Notes under the pieces: model-generated | What the model saw: the letters and a program-made list of their open reading frames with translations, nothing else | The model's database searches: none | Told to the model about the DNA's origin: nothing | In this document: positions 1 through 6,026 of the stretch, piece after piece | How the letters are laid out: each line of letters opens with the position of its first letter | How positions within the stretch are numbered: position 1 is the stretch's first letter | Position numbers and translations under genes: made by a program | NCBI GenBank assembly: GCA_964599915.1 | Contig: CAZRHR010000093.1 | Location: forward strand, 1 to 7,932 | DNA from: CAZRHR01 sp964599915 | Lineage (GTDB): Bacteria > Bacteroidota > Bacteroidia > CAIKAF01 | Direction of reading: 5' to 3' | Length of the DNA: 7,932 nucleotides

Positions 1-15
1 CAGAAAATAGCAGAC

Positions 16-768
16 ATGAGCTTACGCGAACAGATTATTCGGGAAAAATTGCCCCAACATGTCGCCATCATCATGGATGGCAATGGAAGGTGGGCCAAGC
101 AACACGGGCGACTTAGAACTTTTGGGCACCAAGCCGGCGTGAAAACGGTACGGGAAATTGTAGAAGCCTCTGCAGAAACCGGCATTCAATATTTAACCCT
201 TTACACCTTTTCCACGGAAAACTGGAAAAGACCCAGCTTTGAAATCAACGCCTTGATGGAGTTGCTGGTAAGGACTATTGGGAAAGAGACACCAACTTTA
301 CAGAAAAACAATATTCGGCTTCAAGCCATCGGAGATTTGGCGCAATTGCCTTCAAGAATCCAAAAGCAACTGCAAAAAACCATTCAGGACACGTCTGCTA
401 ATACAGGAACCACGCTGATTTTGGCTTTATCTTATTCTGCCCGTTGGGAAATTGTCCAAGCCACCCAACGCATTGCTGAAAAAGTGCAGCAAGGTTTGCT
501 GGATCCCAAAGACATCAATGAAGCTCTTTTTACCCAACACCTCTGTACCCGAAATATCCCGGATCCCGAATTGCTCATTCGCACCAGTGGAGAATTCCGC
601 ATTTCCAATTATTTACTGTGGCAAATCGCCTATGCAGAATTGTATTTTTCCTCGAAGCTTTGGCCGGATTTCACCCAAGAGGATTTTTACGCCGCGCTGG
701 TAGATTTTCAACACCGGGAACGCAGGTTTGGTGTGACCAGCGAACAACTTGTTAACCAGGCTTTATAA
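16..768 (+). CDS. uppS: Undecaprenyl-diphosphate synthase (cis-prenyltransferase, UppS/IspU)
   Basis: Condenses isopentenyl diphosphate onto farnesyl diphosphate with cis double bonds, making the C55 lipid carrier used for peptidoglycan and other surface glycans; it acts at the cytoplasmic face of the inner membrane. At 250 residues it has normal family length. Signature motifs are intact: the N-terminal IMDGNGRWA with catalytic Asp at residue 21, the STENW segment near residue 67, ALSYSARWEI in the middle, and the C-terminal RTSGE..RISN block (Arg189, Arg195, Ser197) followed by LLWQIAYAELYF, which in this family bind the diphosphate and Mg. The start at 16 places the DGNGRW motif about 20 residues in, as usual. 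An in-frame-independent TAG at 8-10 may end an upstream gene. Its stop overlaps the bamA start by one base, implying translational coupling. RTSGE instead of the E. coli RTGGE is a common variant. Confidence 0.97.
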   Translation: MSLREQIIREKLPQHVAIIMDGNGRWAKQHGRLRTFGHQAGVKTVREIVEASAETGIQYLTLYTFSTENWKRPSFEINALMELLVRTIGKETPTLQKNNIRLQAIGDLAQLPSRIQKQLQKTIQDTSANTGTTLILALSYSARWEIVQATQRIAEKVQQGLLDPKDINEALFTQHLCTRNIPDPELLIRTSGEFRISNYLLWQIAYAELYFSSKLWPDFTQEDFYAALVDFQHRERRFGVTSEQLVNQAL

Positions 769-3404
769 TGAAAAAATATCTGTTTTTTAGCCTGATTTTC
801 TTTTGGAACCTTTGCTCCGGGCTTTCCGCACAGCAGCCTATTTCCATAGATTATGGTTTGCCTAAGGAGTATCTAATTCGCGATGTTCGTGTAAAAAGCA
901 ACTCGGACCAGACCTTGGACAAAGCCGTGGTTTACCTTTCCGGACTTGAACCCGGTCAACGCATCCAAATTCCCGGAGACCCTATCTCCATGGCCATTAA
1001 ACGGTTATGGAAAGAAAAAACCTTCTCGGATGTAAAAATGTATGTGGAGTTGGTGGGTACGGCTACGGTAGACATCATTATTGAGGTTAAAGAGTTACCA
1101 AGGGTACTTAAACCCGTTTTTACCGGCGTGAAAAAGGGAGAAAGGGAAGACATGGCCGGCATTGTGAAATGGTACCGGGGCGAAGTCCTTACCGAGCATT
1201 TACTTAAATTGTTGGAATACCGCATCAAGGACTATTACATTGAGAAAGGTTATTTGGATACCCGGGTGGCTTTTACACAGAAACCGGATACCACGGCCGG
1301 ACCCAATTTTGCCGTTTTACATATTGATGTGGACCGTCAGGAAAAAATCAAAATCGGGTACATCCATATCGCCGGAAACAAAGTGATGCCCACCTCCAAA
1401 ATCAGGCGGAAGATGAAGGATGCCATCGTGGAAAAATCACGGATGAATTTGGCCCAAGACTTTTTGCTTTTCCTTCAGGGCCAACCTACGCCGCGCTATG
1501 TTGACTCCATGCTAACCAACCATGGCATCATCAAACAAACCGTGGAATATATGCGGAATGCCAACCGCATCAACCTGTTTAAAAGTTCCAAATACGTAGA
1601 GTCCGAATGGGAAACGGCCACCCGTGATATCATTAGAGAATACAATACGCTGGGATTCAGAGATGCGCGTTTCGTCCGCGATACCGTGTATATGAAAGAC
1701 GGTGAGTTGTTTGCGGATCTTACCATCTATGAGGGCAATCGCTATTATCACCGTAACATTACCTGGGTTGGAAATAAAAAATATACTACAGGACGCCTAG
1801 ACAGCATCTTGAACATTCGTCGAGGCACCATTTATAACCAAGAAGCGCTGGAAAGGAAACTGATGTTCAATCCGGCGGGCGGAGATATTTCGTCCATGTA
1901 CCAAGACGAAGGGTATTTGTTTTTCCAAATCAATCCGGTAGAAGTCATGGTCGATGGAGATTCCATAGACCTTGAAATACGGATGTTTGAGGGAACCCAA
2001 GCCCGGGTAGGCCGCATTTTAGTAACTGGAAATGCCAAAACCAACGACAGGGTTATATTGCGTGAGATTCGTTGTCGTCCGGGCGATTTATATTCCCGCG
2101 CCAACATTATTCGTTCCCAGCAAGCTTTGTCACAGCTTGGCATTTTGAACCCCCAAACCATAGACATTCGACCCAAGCCCAATCCTATTGATGGAACGGT
2201 GGACATTGAGTTTTATGTAGAAGAAGCGCCTTCCGACCAAATTGAATTGTCTGGAGGTTGGGGTGCAAATCAAGTCATTGGTACACTTGGACTTACTTTA
2301 AACAACTTTTCGGCCCGTAACCTGTTTCGGCCTAAAACCTGGGCGCCTTTGCCCGCTGGAGACGGCCAAAGGTTATCTATTCGCGGGCAATCCAATGGTC
2401 CGAATTTCCAAGCCTATAACTTTTCCTTCAACGAACCCTGGTTAGGCGGTAAAAAACCGATTTCTTTCGGCGTGTTTGTAAACCATTCTCGGTTCCGGTT
2501 TGGAGGTATAGACACAAATGCCTCACAGCTTGGAAATACATCCGTGGGACTCACATTAGGGCGACAATTGCGCTGGCCGGACGATTATTTCTCCGTACAG
2601 TTTGGGATTCGTTACCACCGGTATGATGCGAGGAACTATAACTTGTTTGCCAATAGCGGCACACGTTTTACAGGTCAATCCAACAACATTGGCATTTCCG
2701 CATCCATTAGCAGAAACAGCACAGACCATTTTATTTTTCCCCGTAGCGGCTCTATGATCACTGCTTCAGTTGAATTTACACCGCCTTACACCGCCATTTC
2801 CGGTGCCGACTTATCCAACGCATCCCTTCAAGAACGCTATGAATGGTTGGAATACCATAAGTGGAAATTTAAGGCAAGCTGGTTCAACGACATCACCAAA
2901 AGCAAGAACAATCCGTTGGTGTTAATGGTGCGGACAGAATTTGGTTTTCTTGGCCAATACAATGAGCAAATTGGTATAACACCCTTTGAACGCTTTTTCC
3001 TTGGCGGCGATGGTTTGACCGGATTTAACATTGATGGGCGGGAGATTATCGCCATGCGTGGTTATCCAAACTTATCCCTTACACCGGGCTACAATGGAAC
3101 ATCTACTGCGGCCGTTGGTGGCGTAATCTACAACAAACACACCATGGAGCTTCGGTTTCTGGTTTCACCCAATCCCCAGGCCACTATTTGGGTACACGGA
3201 TTTTTGGAAGCCGGAAATGCCTGGGATAAATTTGAAAACTACACGCCGTTCCAACTCAAGCGTTCGGCCGGTTTAGGCGTTCGCTTTTTCCTACCCATGT
3301 TTGGGTTATTGGGTGTCGATTATGGCTGGGGATTCGATGGTTTACCACCCAACAACCGGGCACCGGGCGGACAGTTTCACTTCATGATTGGTCAACAATT
3401 CTAA
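768..3404 (+). CDS. bamA: Outer membrane protein assembly factor BamA (Omp85 family)
   Basis: Core insertase that folds beta-barrel proteins into the outer membrane. The 878 residues begin with a clear signal peptide (MKK, hydrophobic stretch, cleavage likely after SGLSA near residue 21). By fold pattern there follow five POTRA-type domains, roughly residues 35-113, 114-191, 192-322, 323-408 and 409-487, then a beta-barrel from about 488 to the end. The third POTRA region is about 50 residues longer than a standard one, which is known for Bacteroidota homologues. The barrel carries the Omp85 hallmark RGY (residues 764-766, equivalent to the VRGF lid motif) and ends in an aromatic residue (GQQF), as expected of a barrel protein. 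It starts inside the uppS stop (TAATG). The ompH/Skp chaperone gene directly downstream fits its role. Signal peptide, POTRA repeats and barrel together exclude a TamA-like or two-partner-secretion homologue as the simpler reading. Confidence 0.95.
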   Translation: MKKYLFFSLIFFWNLCSGLSAQQPISIDYGLPKEYLIRDVRVKSNSDQTLDKAVVYLSGLEPGQRIQIPGDPISMAIKRLWKEKTFSDVKMYVELVGTATVDIIIEVKELPRVLKPVFTGVKKGEREDMAGIVKWYRGEVLTEHLLKLLEYRIKDYYIEKGYLDTRVAFTQKPDTTAGPNFAVLHIDVDRQEKIKIGYIHIAGNKVMPTSKIRRKMKDAIVEKSRMNLAQDFLLFLQGQPTPRYVDSMLTNHGIIKQTVEYMRNANRINLFKSSKYVESEWETATRDIIREYNTLGFRDARFVRDTVYMKDGELFADLTIYEGNRYYHRNITWVGNKKYTTGRLDSILNIRRGTIYNQEALERKLMFNPAGGDISSMYQDEGYLFFQINPVEVMVDGDSIDLEIRMFEGTQARVGRILVTGNAKTNDRVILREIRCRPGDLYSRANIIRSQQALSQLGILNPQTIDIRPKPNPIDGTVDIEFYVEEAPSDQIELSGGWGANQVIGTLGLTLNNFSARNLFRPKTWAPLPAGDGQRLSIRGQSNGPNFQAYNFSFNEPWLGGKKPISFGVFVNHSRFRFGGIDTNASQLGNTSVGLTLGRQLRWPDDYFSVQFGIRYHRYDARNYNLFANSGTRFTGQSNNIGISASISRNSTDHFIFPRSGSMITASVEFTPPYTAISGADLSNASLQERYEWLEYHKWKFKASWFNDITKSKNNPLVLMVRTEFGFLGQYNEQIGITPFERFFLGGDGLTGFNIDGREIIAMRGYPNLSLTPGYNGTSTAAVGGVIYNKHTMELRFLVSPNPQATIWVHGFLEAGNAWDKFENYTPFQLKRSAGLGVRFFLPMFGLLGVDYGWGFDGLPPNNRAPGGQFHFMIGQQF

Positions 3405-3428
3405 ATTTTGGTTTGATTTTTGTAAAGA

Positions 3429-4058
3429 ATGAACCCTATGAAATGGCTTAAAATACTCTTCTTCTTGGTGTTTTGTACGATAACTTCGGTTTCTACAGCC
3501 CAACGTTTTGCCTATGTAAACACAGAAACCATTCTGAATGCCTTGCCGGAATATGTAGCCGCCCGCAAGCAATTGAATGAAGTTTCCGCCAAATGGCAAA
3601 AAGAAATAGAGGCCCAACTGGCCGAAGTGGACAAAATGTACCGCGACTACCAAGTCGAGCGCATCCTGATGTCAGAAGAAATGCGGATTAAGCGCGAAGA
3701 AGAAATCATTGCCCGCGAACGAGAAGTGAAAGCCTTACAGCGGAAGCGTTTTGGACAAGGCGGCGACCTGTTTAAAAAGCAGGAAGAGATGCTTCGTCCG
3801 GTGCAAGATAAGGTATATGAAGCCATCGCTGAAATTGCAGAAACCAAGGGCTACGCCATGGTCTTCGACAAAGCGGGCAGCACCACTGTTATTTATTCCG
3901 GCGTAAAATTCGACTTGTCCGATGAGGTCATCAAGCAACTGGGAGGAACTCCGGGAACCAATTTGATGAAAGATGGCGGAGGCGAGGACGCAGAGGATGA
4001 GGAGGAGGAAGAAGATGGCCCCGCATCACCGGAACCCGTGACGCCAAGAAAAAAATGA
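3429..4058 (+). CDS. OmpH/Skp family periplasmic chaperone
   Basis: Periplasmic holdase expected to carry unfolded outer-membrane proteins to BamA, encoded just upstream. The 209-residue product has a signal peptide (basic MKWLK, hydrophobic core, cleavage probably after STA near residue 24). The mature start RFAYVNTETILNALPEY matches the OmpH/Skp N-terminal strand. Next is a charged, helical coiled-coil region (about residues 45-125, rich in E, K and R) forming the tentacles of the trimeric jellyfish fold, then the returning strand KGYAMVFDKAGSTTVIY. The last 28 or so residues are an unusual acidic and proline-containing tail (a run of Glu/Asp near 187-196, ending PRKK), with no counterpart in E. 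coli Skp. A second in-frame ATG three codons in (3438) gives an equally good signal peptide, so the exact start is uncertain. It follows bamA by 24 bp, and its end overlaps murI by four bases. Confidence 0.9.
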   Translation: MNPMKWLKILFFLVFCTITSVSTAQRFAYVNTETILNALPEYVAARKQLNEVSAKWQKEIEAQLAEVDKMYRDYQVERILMSEEMRIKREEEIIAREREVKALQRKRFGQGGDLFKKQEEMLRPVQDKVYEAIAEIAETKGYAMVFDKAGSTTVIYSGVKFDLSDEVIKQLGGTPGTNLMKDGGGEDAEDEEEEEDGPASPEPVTPRKK

Positions 4059-4861
4059 CCCCAAAGCCCATTGGGATTTTCGATTCAGGTGTAGGCGGCC
4101 TCACGGTGGCAAGAGCCATTCGCAAAGCCTTGCCAATGGCCAACATTTGGTATTTTGGGGATACCGAACACATGCCTTATGGAGAAAAATCACCCGCGAC
4201 CATTCGCGGCTATGTGCGAACCATCAGCAAATATTTGAGCCAACGAGGAGCCGGTTCCATTGTAATCGCATGCAACACCGCGTCCGCCCTTGGGTATGAA
4301 GAAGCGGTACTCGCTTGTCCGCATCTTCCTGTAATCAATGTGATTGATCCGGTGGTGGCGTACGTTTCACAGCATTTTGCGCATGCCGATGTCGCCGTGA
4401 TTGGAACCCGTGGAACCATTGCTAGCGGAGTGTATCCTACGCGTCTTACGGCCGCTGCACCAGGTATGCGGGTGCATACATTGGCGACACCCATTTTGGC
4501 GTCGTTGATTGAAGAAAATATCGCCAAACCCGAAGTGATTACGGGCATTGTTTCTCATTATTTAGATCGTCCCGGCATACGAGACGCCAAAGTGCTCATC
4601 TTGGCATGCACGCATTATCCATTGATTCGGCAAGAAATTTCCCGTGTGGTTGGACCGGACGTCACCATTATAGATCCGGGAGAGTGGGTGGCCGAAAGCA
4701 TTAAATCCAGTCTTGGAGAAGATGCCCATGGCCGCGGAGAGATGTATTGCGAAGTGTCTGATTACACCGATGCGTTCGCGGATGTGGCCAAACGGATTTT
4801 TGGTGAGAATCTCCAAATGAATGAATATCGGCTTTGGGAAATGACCCAAACAGGAGAGTAA
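4055..4861 (+). CDS. murI: Glutamate racemase MurI
   Basis: Cytoplasmic cofactor-independent racemase converting L-glutamate to the D-glutamate that MurD adds to the peptidoglycan stem peptide. The 268-residue length is typical. The motifs are complete: N-terminal IGIFDSGVGGLTV (Asp10-Ser11), ACNTAS with the first catalytic cysteine at residue 73, and ACTHYPL with the second catalytic cysteine at 185 next to His187. The segment GDTEHMPYGEKS near residues 36-47 also matches the family. The start overlaps the previous stop as ATGA, a standard coupling arrangement, and gives the expected N-terminus immediately before the first strand. It is the last gene of this operon. No hairpin plus T-run terminator follows; the repeat-rich spacer does. 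Confidence 0.96.
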   Translation: MTPKPIGIFDSGVGGLTVARAIRKALPMANIWYFGDTEHMPYGEKSPATIRGYVRTISKYLSQRGAGSIVIACNTASALGYEEAVLACPHLPVINVIDPVVAYVSQHFAHADVAVIGTRGTIASGVYPTRLTAAAPGMRVHTLATPILASLIEENIAKPEVITGIVSHYLDRPGIRDAKVLILACTHYPLIRQEISRVVGPDVTIIDPGEWVAESIKSSLGEDAHGRGEMYCEVSDYTDAFADVAKRIFGENLQMNEYRLWEMTQTGE

Positions 4862-5028
4862 AGCATACTCGCATGTAAGGATGATGGACTATTCGCGCCT
4901 AACGCTTTGATCCGGTAAATCCCAAGTTTAGGTATGGCCCATAATGGTTGCGTATACGCTTTGATCAGGTCGGTTATTTTGCCTCTATTTCTGGATGGGG
5001 AAACAATTGGTGGATTGAGTAAAAGACG
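4862..5028. other. Spacer downstream of murI, no gene seen
   Basis: No credible coding sequence, RNA gene or intrinsic terminator was seen. The one internal pattern is a 15-bp near-identical direct repeat, ACGCTTTGATCCGGT at 4902-4916 and ACGCTTTGATCAGGT at 4956-4970 (one mismatch, 54 bp apart). This section leads into the hairpin repeats that follow. Confidence 0.5.
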
Positions 5029-5130
5029 CCTCGGCTCCCTTCGGCTCCCCTCGACTTCGCTCGGGGGTCTGCTACTTCGCTCGGGGGCCTCGGCTTCGCT
5101 TGGGGAACACCGGCTTTGTTTGGTGATCGG
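5029..5130. repeat. Tandem run of about 20-bp hairpin units
   Basis: Four diverged units share the segment CTTCGCTCGGGG, at 5055, 5075, 5094 and 5114, so spacing is 20, 19 and 20 bp. They are preceded by two CGGCTCC copies at 5032 and 5042. In unit 1, 5048-5054 pairs with 5061-5067 around the loop CTTCGC. Units 3 (5088-5093 with 5100-5105) and 4 (5108-5113 with 5120-5125) form the same hairpin with different paired bases. Unit 2 has lost two of six pairs. The frames here are open only because the sequence is low-complexity; the translations resemble no protein. Function unknown. Confidence 0.75.
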
Positions 5131-5155
5131 AGAGCGTTGCCCTGTAATTCCTTGC

Positions 5156-5217
5156 GGACCTCCACCCATTCCTTTGGGTTGGCCAAATGACCCGTAGCAG
5201 AGTTTATAAAAGCGTGG
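5156..5217. repeat. Upstream flank of unit 1 (repeat X, copy 1)
   Basis: These 62 bp match 5739-5800 without gaps and with roughly 9 mismatches, so in modules 1 and 4 the duplicated length is at least 146 bp. The first part contains ACCCATTCCTTTGGGT, a 5-bp stem with a 6-base loop. The second part is the TGACC box and the variable 15 bp. Confidence 0.8.
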
Positions 5218-5301
5218 TTTAATCGTTTATACACGACTAATGGCCGAATCTACTGGAACAAGTTCTGTATATTGTCCACGGGGAGGGGTGGGCGTAGCCC
5301 C
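5218..5301. repeat. Array unit 1 (subtype A)
   Basis: An 84-bp unit: a 58-bp arm starting TTTAATCGTTTATACACG, then the 26-bp invariant core at 5276-5301. The core contains GGGGTGGGCGTAGCCCC, which can fold as GGGGT/GCCCC or as GGGC/GCCC around GTA. The arm and core differ from unit 4 by one base only (C instead of G at 5265). That change breaks one pair of the long stem seen in unit 4. Confidence 0.85.
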
Positions 5302-5372
5302 GAATTTCGTTTCTGTCTTCCTACCATTTTTTCGATTGGCTTTGACCCGCGGCAGAGTGTTTCAAAGCCAGA

Positions 5373-5456
5373 TTTAATCGATTATACGCAGATAGATTCC
5401 GATTAAGCTCGGTTAGATTCCATAGATTATCCACGGGGAGGGGTGGGCGTAGCCCC
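5373..5456. repeat. Array unit 2 (subtype B)
   Basis: The same 84-bp length. The arm begins TTTAATCGATTATACGCA and differs from unit 1 at about 23 of 58 positions with no gap, while the core (5431-5456) is identical. It contains the perfect 10-bp palindrome TAATCGATTA at 5375-5384 and a small CCGA/TCGG hairpin in the middle of the arm. Confidence 0.85.
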
Positions 5457-5487
5457 AACTTTCGTTTCGCTTTGACCTTAGTCGGGT

Positions 5488-5633
5488 TTAGACTTCATGG
5501 TTGGAATTGGAGGACTCGACTCATGGCTAACGAAGGTTCTTGAAGATCCCGGGCAGAAGTGCTCAAAGCCTCGGGCTGAGGCTCTCGAAGCTTTTGGGCT
5601 GATGCTCTCGAAGCCCAGGCCAGCCTTCAACCA
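5488..5633. other. Extra sequence interrupting the array between box and unit 3
   Basis: The variant box at 5473 should be followed 30 bp later by a unit, but unit 3 begins 170 bp later. About 140 bp of sequence not found elsewhere in the array therefore sits between them. Its left part takes part in an imperfect inverted repeat (5480-5489 with 5512-5521) and its right part is a 22-23-bp tandem repeat. No target-site duplication or mobile gene is visible, so whether it was inserted or is ancestral is unknown. Confidence 0.6.
5551..5617. repeat. 22-23-bp tandem repeat, three units
   Basis: Units at 5551-5572, 5573-5595 and 5596-5617 follow the pattern GGGCTGAGGCTCTCGAAGC, the first being the most diverged. 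Two hairpins can form: AGCCTC/GAGGCT (5567-5572 with 5578-5583, 5-base loop) and TGGGCT/AGCCCA (5595-5600 with 5612-5617). Confidence 0.75.
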
Positions 5634-5642
5634 AAAACTTAT

Positions 5643-5726
5643 TTTAATCGATTATACGCGGATAGGGTCCGAGTAAGCTCGCGGAATGTCCATAGATTGT
5701 CCACGGGGAGGGGTGGGCGTAGCCCC
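5643..5726. repeat. Array unit 3 (subtype B)
   Basis: An 84-bp unit closest to unit 2 (about 11 differences in the 58-bp arm) with the invariant core at 5701-5726. It keeps the TAATCGATTA palindrome (5645-5654). The middle of the arm again forms a small hairpin with different bases (TCCGAG with CT and CGGA, two bases bulged). It lacks the TGACC box, which was displaced by the extra sequence on its left. Confidence 0.85.
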
Positions 5727-5738
5727 GAATTTCGTTAT

Positions 5739-5800
5739 GGACCTCGACCCATTCCTTTGGGTTGGCCCAATGACTCTTAGCAGAGAATATCAAAGCTTGT
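5739..5800. repeat. Upstream flank of unit 4 (repeat X, copy 2)
   Basis: Gap-free counterpart of 5156-5217, including the ACCCATTCCTTTGGGT hairpin and a TGACTCTTAGCAGAG version of the box at 5771. It begins 12 bp after the core of unit 3. Confidence 0.8.
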
Positions 5801-5884
5801 TTTAATCGTTTATACACGACTAATGGCCGAATCTACTGGAACAAGTTGTGTATATTGTCCACGGGGAGGGGTGGGCGTAGCCCC
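5801..5884. repeat. Array unit 4 (subtype A)
   Basis: An 84-bp unit nearly identical to unit 1, with the core at 5859-5884. The arm contains TATACACGAC (5811-5820) and GTTGTGTATA (5845-5854), a 10-bp inverted repeat with one G-T wobble around a 24-base loop. The downstream flank (CCTACCATTTTTTTCGAT) matches the flank after unit 1 and runs to a degraded box at 5929, where the array ends. Confidence 0.85.
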
Positions 5885-6026
5885 GATTTTCACTTCGTTC
5901 CTCCTACCATTTTTTTCGATGCGCTCAATGACCCGTACCTGAGAAATAAAGCTGCATGGATATAAATCCTAAGCACTTCATAATGTTGAGAAAGAAAGAC
6001 TTGTTTTTTTAAAGCCAAGAGCCCCT

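Larger units (their letters stand above)
5156..5943. repeat. Modular extragenic direct-repeat array (unrecognised)
   Basis: All parts lie in the same orientation. A module consists of a 15-bp box like TGACCCGTAGCAGAG, 15 bp of variable sequence, an 84-bp unit beginning TTTAATCG and ending in a GC-rich core, and a spacer. Boxes are at 5188, 5343 and 5771, each exactly 30 bp before the TTTAATCG of units 1, 2 and 4. A variant box after unit 2 (5473) is followed by a unit only 170 bp later, and a last degraded box at 5929 has no unit after it. Unit starts are 5218, 5373, 5643 and 5801 (steps of 155, 270 and 158 bp). I do not recognise the family. It could be a bacterial interspersed mosaic element or a set of structured RNAs; an array of protein-binding sites is another possibility. 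Confidence 0.85.

Noticed and set aside
580..610. RTSGE in place of RTGGE in the UppS active site
   Set aside because: A common natural variant in cis-prenyltransferases; the neighbouring Arg and Ser residues are intact.
1400..1640. Extra segment in the third POTRA region of BamA
   Set aside because: Looks unusual next to E. coli, but is a usual trait of Bacteroidota BamA, so not evidence of fusion or insertion.
3405..3428. Possible Bacteroidota-type promoter (TAAATTTTGG, TTTTTG) before ompH
   Set aside because: Spacing does not fit the TAnnTTTG -7 consensus, no convincing -33 element is placed correctly, and the 24-bp gap fits operon read-through.
4934..5234. Open frames of 86-87 codons on both strands in the repeat region
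   Set aside because: They run through tandem hairpin repeats, give low-complexity Ser/Leu/Gly/Pro/Arg-rich translations on opposite strands of the same bases, and resemble no protein.
5156..5943. CRISPR array or integron cassette array
   Set aside because: Units are 84 bp with two subtypes, and spacers are unequal and partly repeated themselves. There are no cas genes or integrase, and no cassette reading frames lie between the units.
6003..6026. T-run followed by AAAGCCAAGAGCCCCTTT as a terminator
   Set aside because: On the + strand the T-run precedes the weak stem rather than following it. On the - strand the run is A, not T, and the stem has only four clear pairs.
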